Source of the DNA: Saccharopolyspora gloriosae
Lineage (GTDB): Bacteria; Actinomycetota; Actinomycetes; Mycobacteriales; Pseudonocardiaceae
Assembly (NCBI RefSeq): GCF_022828475.1
Contig: NZ_CP059557.1
Span: 496,001-560,000, forward strand
Direction: 5' to 3'
DNA length: 64,000 bases
The notes below the pieces were generated by a model that was given only the letters and a program-made list of their open reading frames with translations, had not been told where the DNA came from and did not search any database. This document shows, piece after piece, positions 43,179-51,878 of this stretch. The translations under genes and the position numbers were made by a program. The first letter of the stretch is position 1; every line of letters starts with the position of its first letter.

Positions 43179-43970
43179 TCACCAGACGGACCGGCGTTGC
43201 GCGGCGGTGGTGAGGTCGCCGAGGACGCGGCGGAAGGTGCCGATGTCGGCTCCGGCGACCATGCGCTGATTGCCGGAGTTGTAGATGGACACCCGGCCGC
43301 CTTCCACGTCGACGACCTGCACGGTGTGGTCGCCGCGGAACTCCTTGCGCTGCGCGTTCCACACGGTGACGCCGATCTGGCCCGCGCCGAGCTTCGTGCC
43401 GTCGAGCAGTTCGGTGGCTTTGCGGAAGCCGGTCACGTCGATGCCGCGGCTGCGCAATCCCTGCTCGATGGCGCGCGGGTCGGTGAGGCCCTTCTTCTCC
43501 ACGTCGGCCATCACGGAACGCATCTCGGTGAGGTCGACGTTGACCGGCTTCATCTTCAGCGGAGGGTGCTCCGGCAGCACCGAGACCAGCGCGGGCACGG
43601 CGTCTTCAGCGCGAACGCGTTCCAGGACGTAGCGGTCGCCGTTCATGACGGTGCGAACGGCGACCTGCCCAGATTGCGATACCGCGGCCCGCAGTTCGGT
43701 TCCCTTCTGTGCGGAGAATCGCAGGTCGTATTCGATGGCGGTGCTGGGGTAGATCGCGAGCAGGTCCCATACCTCGTCGCTGACCTGGTTCGTGCGGTTG
43801 ACCAGCCCCCGCTGGCGGCATCGCGCGTCGGCTGCTTCCAGTTCGTTGTCCATGTCCTGGACGGGCGTCCCGTAATGGCTGTATTGGACGACCGGCGGTA
43901 ACCGCTTCAAACCTGCCCATCCCGCGAGGATGACGAATTCCAGGCGGTCGACATCAAGCTTCGACGACAC
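43179..43970 (-). CDS. ESX secretion-associated protein EspG
   Basis: Cytosolic chaperone family of 263 aa that binds PE/PPE-type substrates and keeps them soluble before type VII export. Recognised by LDVDRLEFVILAGWAGLKRLPPV in the first 40 residues (quoted here in part), the RGLVNRTNQVSDEVWDLLAI segment and a C-terminal basic stretch (DIGTFRRVLGDLTTAAQRRS). It heads the four-gene ESX accessory unit. No ESX core gene is present in the window. Confidence 0.85.
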   Translation of the reverse strand: MSSKLDVDRLEFVILAGWAGLKRLPPVVQYSHYGTPVQDMDNELEAADARCRQRGLVNRTNQVSDEVWDLLAIYPSTAIEYDLRFSAQKGTELRAAVSQSGQVAVRTVMNGDRYVLERVRAEDAVPALVSVLPEHPPLKMKPVNVDLTEMRSVMADVEKKGLTDPRAIEQGLRSRGIDVTGFRKATELLDGTKLGAGQIGVTVWNAQRKEFRGDHTVQVVDVEGGRVSIYNSGNQRMVAGADIGTFRRVLGDLTTAAQRRSVW

Positions 43971-44055
43971 GGCGTGTACTCCCCCAGTTGTAGGTACTTC
44001 GCGAGCAGCAGACTAGCGAACGGCCCAGCGTCGGAGGAGGGGTTTCCCTTGCGAA

Positions 44056-44361
44056 CTACCCGTCCAGACCGGACAAACCCTTCCACGCCCCGCGGGATCC
44101 GCGGCGCGATGCGTTGCGTTGCCAGCGGAAGACTCCGTAGCCGGTCAGCCCCAGGATGAACCCGGCTACGCAGGTCCAGAATTCGAAGCCGCCGGGGGCG
44201 ATCACCGCGAACAGCACGAGGCCGACCAGCCACAGGCCCGTCCCCGCCAGCACCACCGGCGTCGGCTGCGCCAGCCGGTGTGGCAGCGCGGGCACGGTGC
44301 GTGGCGCCTCGGCGGTCGTCGTCGCTGGTGAGGCGGGGGTGCGTGCGCTGTCTTCGGCCAC
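44056..44361 (-). CDS. DUF2530 small membrane protein
   Basis: Protein of 101 aa, Rv0879c-like. A disordered N-terminus is followed by two membrane helices (VVLAGTGLWLVGLVLFAVIA and FWTCVAGFILGLTGYGVF) and a basic tail. GTG 44361 is chosen; the gene is divergent from the permease at 44406, with only 44 nt between. Function unknown. Confidence 0.8.
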   Translation of the reverse strand: MAEDSARTPASPATTTAEAPRTVPALPHRLAQPTPVVLAGTGLWLVGLVLFAVIAPGGFEFWTCVAGFILGLTGYGVFRWQRNASRRGSRGAWKGLSGLDG

Positions 44362-44405
44362 GTCCGGCAGGCTACCCCGGTAGTCGTGAGCAGGGTGAGG
44401 TAGTG

Positions 44406-46037
44406 ATGGCGGACAGGAATCCGGACGATCCGCGCACCGGGGCGGGCGAAGGCTCGGGGGAACCGGTGGAAAGTTCTGGTAAATCCGGCGCGGAGCCGGT
44501 TGCGGGATCGGATCGCGGTCTTGAAGATCCACTCATGACGGGTGGGAACGAATCGGGGTCGGGCGCCTCGGAATCGGTGGCCGCGAAAACCGGATCGAGC
44601 GTGCTGGACCGGTATTTCAAGATCACCGAGCGTGGTTCCACGCTGAGCCGGGAACTGCGCGGCGGGCTCGTCACGTTCGTCACCGTCGCCTACATCATCG
44701 TGCTCAACCCGCTGATCCTCGGCAGCTACTCGGCGGACTCGCCGACGGCGAAGCGCGACGTGCTCGGGCAGATCCTCACCGTGCCGCAGGTCGCGGCGAG
44801 CACCGCGCTCGTCGCCGGTGTCATGACGCTGCTGTTCGGCCTCATCGCGAACTATCCGTTCGCCATCGCCGCCGGGCTCGGCATCAACACCCTGCTGGCC
44901 GTCACCATCGCCCAGCAGGTCAGTTGGCCGGAGGCGATGGGCCTCGTGGTCGTCGACGGCATCGTGATCCTGATCCTCGTCGCCACCGGGTTCCGCACCG
45001 CCGTGTTCAACGCCGTGCCACCTGAGCTGAAGGCGGCCATCGCCGTCGGCATCGGCTTGTTCATCAGCTTCGTCGGCCTCGTCGACGCCGGATTCGTGCG
45101 CCGGTTGCCCGACTCCGCGAACACCACCGTGCCGGTCGGACTCGGCATCGACGGCTCCATCGCGTCCTGGCCCACCGCCGTGTTCGCGTTCGGCCTGGTG
45201 CTCACCGCGATCCTGGTGGCGCGCAAGGTGCGCGGCGGCATCCTGATCGCCATCGTGATCAACACCGTGGTCGCGATCGCCGTGGAGGCCCTGGTGCAGG
45301 CGGGGCCGTCCGAGGGCACCGACCCGAAGGGCTGGAACCTCGGCTACCCGGCGCCGCCGGAGCAGATCTTCGGCTTTCCGGACCTGTCGCTGGTCGGCGA
45401 GATCTCGTTCGGCGCGTGGACGCGGCTGCCCGCGCTGGCCGCGGCGATGCTGGTGTTCACCCTGGTGCTGGCGAACTTCTTCGACGCCATGGGCACCATG
45501 ACCGGCCTCGGCAAGGAAGCGGGGCTCGCCGACCGCAAGGGCAACCTGCCCGGCATCGGCAAAGCGCTCGCCGTCGAAGGCGTCGGCGCCGTCGCGGGCG
45601 GCGTCGGTTCGGCCAGCTCCAACACGGTGTTCGTGGAATCGGCCTCCGGCATCGCCGAAGGCGCCCGCACCGGGCTCGCCAACGTGGTCACCGGACTGCT
45701 GTTCCTCGCGGCCATGTTCCTGACCCCGCTCTACAGCGTGATCCCCGTCGAAGCGGCCGCGCCGGCGCTGGTCGTGGTGGGCGCGATGATGCTGGCCCAG
45801 ATCCGCGACATCGACCTGTCCGACTTCACCATCGCGCTGCCCGCGTTCCTGACGATCGTCGTCATGCCGTTCACCTACTCCATCGCCAACGGCATCGGAG
45901 TCGGCTTCATCAGCTACGTGCTGATCCAGTCGGCCACCGGCAAGGTGCGGACCGTGCACCCGCTGATGTGGGTGGTGTCGGCCGCGTTCGTGCTGTACTT
46001 CGTCGCCGACCCGGTCTCCGCGCTGTTCGCCGGGTGA
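44406..46037 (+). CDS. NCS2-family purine permease (AzgA-like)
   Basis: Nucleobase importer of 543 aa with about 12 helices after a 70-aa hydrophilic N-terminus. Family signatures are ELRGGLVTFVTVAYIIVLNP, AAGLGINTLLAV, FFDAMGTMTGLGKEAGL and SASSNTVFVESASGIAEGART. The AzgA-like subgroup transports hypoxanthine, adenine and guanine; the exact substrate is not fixed by sequence. ATG 44406 follows GGTGAGG. Confidence 0.92.
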   Translation: MADRNPDDPRTGAGEGSGEPVESSGKSGAEPVAGSDRGLEDPLMTGGNESGSGASESVAAKTGSSVLDRYFKITERGSTLSRELRGGLVTFVTVAYIIVLNPLILGSYSADSPTAKRDVLGQILTVPQVAASTALVAGVMTLLFGLIANYPFAIAAGLGINTLLAVTIAQQVSWPEAMGLVVVDGIVILILVATGFRTAVFNAVPPELKAAIAVGIGLFISFVGLVDAGFVRRLPDSANTTVPVGLGIDGSIASWPTAVFAFGLVLTAILVARKVRGGILIAIVINTVVAIAVEALVQAGPSEGTDPKGWNLGYPAPPEQIFGFPDLSLVGEISFGAWTRLPALAAAMLVFTLVLANFFDAMGTMTGLGKEAGLADRKGNLPGIGKALAVEGVGAVAGGVGSASSNTVFVESASGIAEGARTGLANVVTGLLFLAAMFLTPLYSVIPVEAAAPALVVVGAMMLAQIRDIDLSDFTIALPAFLTIVVMPFTYSIANGIGVGFISYVLIQSATGKVRTVHPLMWVVSAAFVLYFVADPVSALFAG

Positions 46038-46040
46038 CGA

Positions 46041-46133
46041 TCGGGTACAGATCGGGTACGAGATCGGGCGCCGCGAGTGGTCACCGGGCGTCGACGGTTC
46101 GACATCGCTCGCCGTCGTCGCGGCGCCCGATCT
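46041..46133. terminator. Direct repeats and long inverted repeat after the permease gene
   Basis: Three copies of GATCGGG(TAC) lie at 46039-46068. The arms AGATCGGGCGCCGCGA (46061-46076) and TCGCGGCGCCCGATCT (46118-46133) pair perfectly over 16 bp, with a further inner pairing CGACGG/CCGTCG. The structure probably terminates the permease transcript. Confidence 0.6.
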
Positions 46134-46261
46134 CCTGACGATCGGGCACGAATTCGCCACCTCGGGTGATCGCGGAGCCTCGGGTCCCCTAAGCTCCGCG
46201 CATCGCCCGACCATGGGTCGATCGTCCGATTTGTCGTCAAATAGTTTGGTAGACTAACGAC

Positions 46262-46696
46262 GTGTCCGAGATCGCTGAACGTGAGCGCACGCTGGCCACT
46301 CGGCTGCGGATGGCCTCCGTCCGACTCAACCGCAGGTTGCGGGCGCAGAGCACCGACTCCGTCGTCACGCTCTCCCAGTTGTCCGCGCTGTCCTGCCTGC
46401 ACAAGGCGGGAGCCATGACGCCGGGCGTGCTCGCCGCGAAAGAAGGCGTGCAGCCGCCCTCGATGACCAGGGTCATCGCCGCTCTCGAAGGCCTCGGCCT
46501 GGTGGTGCGCACCCCGCATCCCACCGATGGGCGGCAAGCCGTCGTCGACCTCACCGACGCCGGCCGGGACCGCATCAACGAAGAGATCTCCGCTCGGGAG
46601 CGCTGGCTCGACATTCAGCTCGCCGAGCTGACCAAGGACGAACGCGCGGCCCTGAGCCGCGCCGCCGAGATCATGGAACGCATCTCGGAGCGCTAG
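46262..46696 (+). CDS. MarR-family transcriptional regulator
   Basis: Winged-helix regulator of 144 aa, Rv0880-like. Features are LSQLSALSCLHKAGAMTPGV, the recognition helix region KEGVQPPSMTRVIAALEGLG and wing RTPHPTDGRQAVVDLT. A dyad TAGT...ACTA (46242-46256) overlaps a likely -10 (TAGACT), and GTG 46262 directly follows, so the mRNA may be leaderless and autorepressed. It lies 22 nt before an MFS exporter gene, a typical regulator-pump pair. Confidence 0.93.
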   Translation: MSEIAERERTLATRLRMASVRLNRRLRAQSTDSVVTLSQLSALSCLHKAGAMTPGVLAAKEGVQPPSMTRVIAALEGLGLVVRTPHPTDGRQAVVDLTDAGRDRINEEISARERWLDIQLAELTKDERAALSRAAEIMERISER

Positions 46697-46718
46697 AGGG
46701 GAGCTGAGCACGTCGGCG

Positions 46719-48056
46719 GTGTCAGGTGAATCGCTGCACCCGTCAGGACCCGGTCCGGACGGTGCGGACCGCGCATCCACCACCGGCGAGCTCGGTGCAC
46801 CACCGGGCCGGAAGTCCGGTGGCGGGATGTTCGGGTCGCTTCGGGTCCGCAACTACCGCTACTACGCCTCCGGTCAGGTCATCTCGCTCACCGGCACCTG
46901 GATGCAGCGGGCCGCGCAGGACTGGCTGGTGCTGGAACTCTCCGGCGGCAGCGCCGGAGCCCTCGGTGTCGCGGTGGCGCTGCAGTTCCTGCCGACGCTG
47001 CTGCTCACGCTGTGGGCGGGCACCGCGGCCGACCGGTTCGACAAGCGGCGCCTGCTGATCGGGACGCAGATCGCGCTGGGAGTCTGCGGGCTGCTGCTCG
47101 GCCTGCTCGACGTCTCCGGGATCGTGCGGCTCTGGCACGTGTACGCGTTCTGCGCGGTGCTCGGCGCGTTCGCGGCGATCGACGCGCCGGTGCGGCAATC
47201 GTTCGTGGTGGAGATGGTCGGACCCGCGCAGCTCACCAACGCCGTCGCGCTGAACTCGATGATCTTCAACCTGGCGCGGATCGTCGGCCCCGCCCTCGCG
47301 GGACTGCTCATCACCGCCGTCGGTACCGGCTGGGTGTTCCTCGTCAACGGCATCAGCTCCGCCGGCGTGGTGGGCGGGCTGCTGCTGATGAACGTGGCGT
47401 TGCTGCACCGCCCCGACCGGGTGCCGAAGGAACGCGGCCAGCTGCTCGCCGGGCTGCACTACGTGCGGCGGCGGCCCGATCTGGTCGCGGTGATGGTGCT
47501 GGTGTTCTGCGTCAGCACGTTCGGGATGAACTTCGAGAGCACCTTCGCGGTCATCGCCCGCAACGTCTTCGGCCGGGACGCCGACGGCTACGGGCTGCTG
47601 ATCACGATGCTCGCCGTCGGCACCCTCTCCGGCGCCACGCTCGCCGCACGCCGCAGTGCCCGGGCGGGATCGAGACTGCGGCTGATGGTGCTCGGCGCCG
47701 CAGCGTTCGGGCTGCTGGAGGCGGTGGGCGCGCTGATGCCGGACTACTGGTCGTTCGCGGTGATGCTGATTCCGGTCGGGATCGCGGTGATGACGTTCAC
47801 GACCAGCGCGAACTCGACCGTGCAGCTGAGCGTCGACCCGTCGATGCGCGGGCGCGTGATGGGGCTGTACATGCTGCTGTTCCTCGGCGGGAAACCGCTG
47901 GGCGGGCTGGCCTCGGGCTGGCTCGCCGAAGTGCTGGGGCCGCGATCGCCGGTACTGCTGGGCGGAGTCGCCTCGCTGCTGGCCGCTGCGGGGTGCGGAC
48001 TGCTGCTGTGGCGGTCGCGCAGATCGGGGGTTGCAGGGACTGGGAGGTTAGGCTAA
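46719..48056 (+). CDS. MFS drug-type exporter
   Basis: Membrane transporter of 445 aa with 12 predicted helices after a 40-aa hydrophilic N-terminus. Signature segments include GTAADRFDKRRLLIGTQIAL (motif A) and SMIFNLARIVGPALAGLLIT. Cotranscription with the MarR gene suggests it exports a compound that induces the operon. The stop codon TAA lies inside an iron-box-like palindrome (48043-48061). Confidence 0.9.
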   Translation: MSGESLHPSGPGPDGADRASTTGELGAPPGRKSGGGMFGSLRVRNYRYYASGQVISLTGTWMQRAAQDWLVLELSGGSAGALGVAVALQFLPTLLLTLWAGTAADRFDKRRLLIGTQIALGVCGLLLGLLDVSGIVRLWHVYAFCAVLGAFAAIDAPVRQSFVVEMVGPAQLTNAVALNSMIFNLARIVGPALAGLLITAVGTGWVFLVNGISSAGVVGGLLLMNVALLHRPDRVPKERGQLLAGLHYVRRRPDLVAVMVLVFCVSTFGMNFESTFAVIARNVFGRDADGYGLLITMLAVGTLSGATLAARRSARAGSRLRLMVLGAAAFGLLEAVGALMPDYWSFAVMLIPVGIAVMTFTTSANSTVQLSVDPSMRGRVMGLYMLLFLGGKPLGGLASGWLAEVLGPRSPVLLGGVASLLAAAGCGLLLWRSRRSGVAGTGRLG

Positions 48057-48061
48057 CCTAA
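48043..48061. promoter_or_regulatory. IdeR/DtxR-type iron box
   Basis: AGGTTAGGCTAACCTAA at 48045-48061 matches 17 of the 19 positions of the consensus TTAGGTTAGGCTAACCTAA. It overlaps the MFS stop codon. No gene start lies properly downstream on either strand, so its target is unclear. Confidence 0.7.
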
Positions 48062-48109
48062 TACATGTCCGCTTCGTGGTGGGAGCGGCAGTCAGTTCGG
48101 GAACAGAGC

Positions 48110-48139
48110 GAACCCCGCTTCCCCCGGGAGGCGGGGTTC
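48110..48139. terminator. GC-rich hairpin after the MFS gene
   Basis: GAACCCCGC-T-TCCC and GGGA-G-GCGGGGTTC pair over 14 positions with one T/G wobble. It would end the MFS transcript or any short RNA started at the iron box. Confidence 0.6.
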
Positions 48140-48232
48140 GTTCGCGTGCGGACCCGGCCCGCCGGAGCGCTACGCGCGGCGCTCCGACATCGCCGTGAGC
48201 GCCTCGCCGCGGGCTCATCGCCCCCGGAAAGC

Positions 48233-48267
48233 ACTTCGGGGCCTTCCCGGCGGGAAGGCCCCGAAGT
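48233..48267. terminator. Terminator between MFS and superoxide dismutase genes
   Basis: ACTTCGGGGCCTTCCC and GGGAAGGCCCCGAAGT form a perfect 16-bp stem with loop GGC, 60 nt beyond the sod stop on the minus strand. Confidence 0.82.
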
Positions 48268-48328
48268 GGTCGGCAGCTTCGCTTGTCGGAGCATCCACTG
48301 CCGAGCCGGTGGTCCGCGCGGGGGCGGA

Positions 48329-48958
48329 TCAGGCGGTGGGCAGGCGCAGACCGTTGTAGCCGGCGCGGGCGTCGGCGAAGCGCTTGCCGACCTCGTCCCA
48401 GTTCACGACGTTCCACAACTGCTTGACGTAGTCCGCCTTCACGTTCTTGTACTGCAGGTAGTACGCGTGCTCCCAGATGTCGAACACCAGCAGCGGCGTC
48501 GTGGCGATCGACAGGTTCGAGTGGTGATCACGCAACTGCTGCGTGATCAACCGCTGACCCACCGGGTCCCACGCCAGCACGCCCCAGCCGTTGCCCTGGA
48601 TCGTGGTGGACACCGCCTCCAGCTGAGCCCGGAACTTGTCGAACGACCCGAAGTCCTGATCGATCGCCGCCGCCAGCTCACCCGTCGGCTTGTCGCCCCC
48701 GTTCGGCGACAGGATCTTCCACCACACCAAGTGCAGCGAGTGCCCCGCCAAGTTGAACGCCAGGGTCGTCTCCAACCCCACGATCGAACCGAAGTCACCC
48801 TTGTCCCGCGCCTCCGCGATCTTCTCGATCGTGTCGTTGGCGCCCTTCACATAAGTCGCGTGGTGCTTGCTGTGGTGCAGCTCGTTGATCTCACCCGAGA
48901 TCGCGGGCTCCAGCGCCGCGTAGTCGTAATCCAACTCGGGCAGCACGTACTGAGCCAT
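48329..48958 (-). CDS. Superoxide dismutase, Fe/Mn family
   Basis: Converts superoxide to peroxide and oxygen. Length 209 aa. Metal ligands are in [20 protein letters not shown] and [11 protein letters not shown] (Asp and His). The sequence does not settle whether Fe or Mn is used; the group is usually Mn-dependent in actinobacteria. Start ATG 48958. Upstream, the GCAATTGC palindrome in CTAGCAATTGCAATCTAG marks a possible promoter or operator. Confidence 0.95.
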   Translation of the reverse strand: MAQYVLPELDYDYAALEPAISGEINELHHSKHHATYVKGANDTIEKIAEARDKGDFGSIVGLETTLAFNLAGHSLHLVWWKILSPNGGDKPTGELAAAIDQDFGSFDKFRAQLEAVSTTIQGNGWGVLAWDPVGQRLITQQLRDHHSNLSIATTPLLVFDIWEHAYYLQYKNVKADYVKQLWNVVNWDEVGKRFADARAGYNGLRLPTA

Positions 48959-49085
48959 TGAGCGTCTCCCTGTGCGCGTATCGCTATCGACAGTGTCTAG
49001 CAATTGCAATCTAGTAGCAACTGTCCGCGTCGCGCAGTCCGGGCGGGGATTGATCTCAGTCACCGGGATCGGTGGGCGCGGGGAT

Positions 49086-50582
49086 TCACTCCAGCGGCCA
49101 GGCGTGCACCGGCTCGGCGGAGTCGGTGAGCTCCACGTAGCGCCGCAGCATCGTCGCCAGCGCCGACGGCCGGTCGTGACCGCGCTGTTCCAGCCGCGCC
49201 ACCACGTCGCGCTGCCAGGACGATCCGGTCTGCTTGCGCAGGCAGCGCGCCTCGATGACGCCCAGCGTGTGCTCCCGCGCCGCGTCGGACACTCCGCACA
49301 GCCGGAGTCCCTCGTGCGCCATCGGCAGCAGGCGGCGCAGCACCAGCTCATCGGGGGTGACCCAGCCCGCGCCCGGCCAGTACAGGTGCGCGTCCATGCC
49401 GTGCCGGGCGCCGGTGTAGAAGTTCTCCTCGGCCGCGGCGAACGACATTTGAGTCCATAGTGGACGATCCTGCTCGGTCAGCGCCCGCTGCACGCCGTAG
49501 AAGAACGCGGCGTTGGCCATCACGTCCGGCACGCTCGGCCCCGACGGCAGCACCCGGTTCTCCACCCGCAGGTGCGGAACGCCGTCCACCAGGTCGTAGA
49601 CCGGGCGGTTCCAGCGCCAGATGGTGCCGTTGTGCAGCCGCAGTTCCGCGAGCGTCGGCGCGCGGCCCGCTTGCAGTGCGGCGACCGGGTCTTCTTCCTC
49701 CGGTTCCGGCAGCAGGGCCGGGAAGTAGCGGACGTTCTCCTCGAACAGGTCGAAGATCGACGTGATCCAGCGTTCCCCGAACCACACCCGCGGCCGCACG
49801 CCCTGGTTCTTCAACTCCTGCGGCCGGGTGTCGGTGGCCTGCTGGAACAGCGGCACCCGCGTCTCGTGCCACAGTGCTTTGCCCAGCAGGAAAGGCGAAT
49901 TCGCGCCGATCGCGAGCTGCACCCCGGCCAGGCACTGTGCGGCGTTCCAGTGCGCGGCGAAATCTTCCGGTGAGACTTGCAGGTGCAGTTGCACCGAAGT
50001 GCACGCCGATTCGGGAACGATGGAGTCCGCGTAGCACCGAAGCCGCTCCGGGCCGCCGTCACCGAGCGGGGCGCCCTCCATGTCCAGCAGCATCTCCTCG
50101 CCCTTGGCGGTGAAGATCTGCTCGTTGAGCTGCGAATACCGCGGATTGTGCGAGAGCCAGGACGGATCGAAGTGCCCGCGCCGCAACGTGGGCAGCGTGC
50201 CGATCAGCACCAGCTTCGTGTTCGCGTCCTGCGCCTTGCGGTCCGCGCGCAGCAACGCCTTGCGCAGCTCGTGCTCCAGCTCCAGAGCGCCGTCCCCGGC
50301 CAGCGCCCGGGGCAGCACGTTGAGCTCGATGTTGTGCTGGCCCAGCTCGGTGGTGAACGAGGGATCGTTGATCTTCTCCAGCACCACCGAGTTCGACATC
50401 GACGGATCCATCCGCTCGTCGACGAGGCTCAGCTCCATCTCCAGCCCCATCTGCTGATGCGGGAAGGAGAAGTCGCCCCCGGCCAGCATCCGCGCTAACG
50501 CGTCGAGGCCGCGCTGCATCTTGTCTCGATAGCGTTGCCGGTCCACAGGAGTGAAAGCCCGACTGGTCACGTGCTTCCCCAT
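49086..50582 (-). CDS. Glutamate-cysteine ligase family 2 (GCS2) protein
   Basis: ATP-grasp-like carboxylate-amine ligase of 498 aa, GCS2/YbdK type. Seen: [59 protein letters not shown] and [20 protein letters not shown]. The family can join Glu to Cys but members vary, and this organism likely uses mycothiol as its main thiol, so the true product is uncertain. Start ATG 50582. Confidence 0.88.
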   Translation of the reverse strand: MGKHVTSRAFTPVDRQRYRDKMQRGLDALARMLAGGDFSFPHQQMGLEMELSLVDERMDPSMSNSVVLEKINDPSFTTELGQHNIELNVLPRALAGDGALELEHELRKALLRADRKAQDANTKLVLIGTLPTLRRGHFDPSWLSHNPRYSQLNEQIFTAKGEEMLLDMEGAPLGDGGPERLRCYADSIVPESACTSVQLHLQVSPEDFAAHWNAAQCLAGVQLAIGANSPFLLGKALWHETRVPLFQQATDTRPQELKNQGVRPRVWFGERWITSIFDLFEENVRYFPALLPEPEEEDPVAALQAGRAPTLAELRLHNGTIWRWNRPVYDLVDGVPHLRVENRVLPSGPSVPDVMANAAFFYGVQRALTEQDRPLWTQMSFAAAEENFYTGARHGMDAHLYWPGAGWVTPDELVLRRLLPMAHEGLRLCGVSDAAREHTLGVIEARCLRKQTGSSWQRDVVARLEQRGHDRPSALATMLRRYVELTDSAEPVHAWPLE

Positions 50583-50731
50583 GCCGTCTCCCCGCTCGGT
50601 CGGCCAGCACGCCGGCTAGGTGGACACCAACGGTGACACATCGGTACCCGGCGGACCAGCGTCCAAAACGGTGTTCGAGCGAGCACCCGAATACCGCATT
50701 TGACCAGCGGGAAAAGGCGACTTTCCGGACC

Positions 50732-51667
50732 TCAGGCAGAGGCCGTGGTGAGCCGCTCCAGCTCCGCTTCGGTCAGCTCCAGCTCGGCCGCTACCAGCAG
50801 TGCCGTCAGCTGATCGGTGTTGCGGGCACTGGCGATCGGGGCCGCGATCGACGGGCGGCCGCGCAGCCAGGCCAGCGCCACCGACGCCTCCGGGACTCCA
50901 CGCAGCGTTGCGACCTCCTCCAATGCGGTGAGGATCTTGACGCCTCGTTCGTCCAGGTAACTACGCGCGGCATCCGCGCGCGGGCTGTCCGAGAACGTGT
51001 CGCCCGGCCGGTACTTGCCGGTGAGGAAACCCTTCGCCAGCGCGAAATACGGCAGCACCGGCAGCCCCTCCCGCTCCACGAGGCCGGCCAGGTCGGTCTC
51101 GTAATCGGCGCGCTCGACGAGGTTGTAGTGCGGCTGGATCGCCTGATAGCGGGCGAGCCCCTCGCGGTCGGAGACCGCCAGCGCCGAAGCCAGCCGCTCA
51201 CCGGTGAAGTTGGAGGCGGCGAGGTGGCGCACCTTGCCCTCGCGCACCAGGCCGTCGAACGCGGCCATCGTCTCCGCCTGCGGCACCGACTCGTCGTCCT
51301 CGTGCGCGTAGTACAGGTCGATGTGGTCCACGCCGAGGCGGCGCAGCGAATCCTCGGCGCCCGCGCGGATGTTGTCCGCCGACAAGCCGCGGCGGCCCGG
51401 CAGCTTCGCGACCTTGGTGGCGACGACGACCTGGTCGCGGTTGCCGCGAGCCCGCAACCACTCGCCGATGATCGTTTCGGACTCGCCGCCGGAATTGCCG
51501 GGAACGGTGGCCATGTACAGGTCGGCGGTGTCGATGAAGTTGCCGCCCGCTGCGGCGTAGGCGTCGAGCACGGCGAACGAGTCGGCGCGATCGGCCGTCC
51601 AGCCGAAGACGTTGCCGCCCAGGCAGATCGGGTGGACGTCGAGATCGGTGCTGCCCAGTGGGGCCAT
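50732..51667 (-). CDS. Aldo/keto reductase
   Basis: NADPH-dependent oxidoreductase of 311 aa. The catalytic tetrad is visible as Asp 46 and Tyr 51 in FIDTADLY, Lys 85 in VVVATKVAK and His 122 in LYYAHEDD. The carbonyl substrate is unknown. It is monocistronic or read with its neighbours on the minus strand. Confidence 0.92.
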   Translation of the reverse strand: MAPLGSTDLDVHPICLGGNVFGWTADRADSFAVLDAYAAAGGNFIDTADLYMATVPGNSGGESETIIGEWLRARGNRDQVVVATKVAKLPGRRGLSADNIRAGAEDSLRRLGVDHIDLYYAHEDDESVPQAETMAAFDGLVREGKVRHLAASNFTGERLASALAVSDREGLARYQAIQPHYNLVERADYETDLAGLVEREGLPVLPYFALAKGFLTGKYRPGDTFSDSPRADAARSYLDERGVKILTALEEVATLRGVPEASVALAWLRGRPSIAAPIASARNTDQLTALLVAAELELTEAELERLTTASA

Positions 51668-51878
51668 GGAAACCTGCCTTCGGTCGTCGGTGGCGTTGCC
51701 GGGCGTGCCCGGCGATGCCCCGGCCCCGGAGCTCTCGTGCGGGGCGGAGGTGATCAGGGGAGTGGTCGGGGCTCTGCGGTGGACGCCGCTTGATGATCAC
51801 GGCTGCGAACCGCACGATATTTCCCCACCCGCGCGCGTTGTCCACCCGCTTGTGGTCGATGACGCGCGCGGGCGACGG

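Noticed and set aside
48065-48961. 298-codon frame starting 4 nt after the iron box
   Set aside because: It runs through two terminator hairpins and antisense to sod; only the position after the iron box made it tempting.
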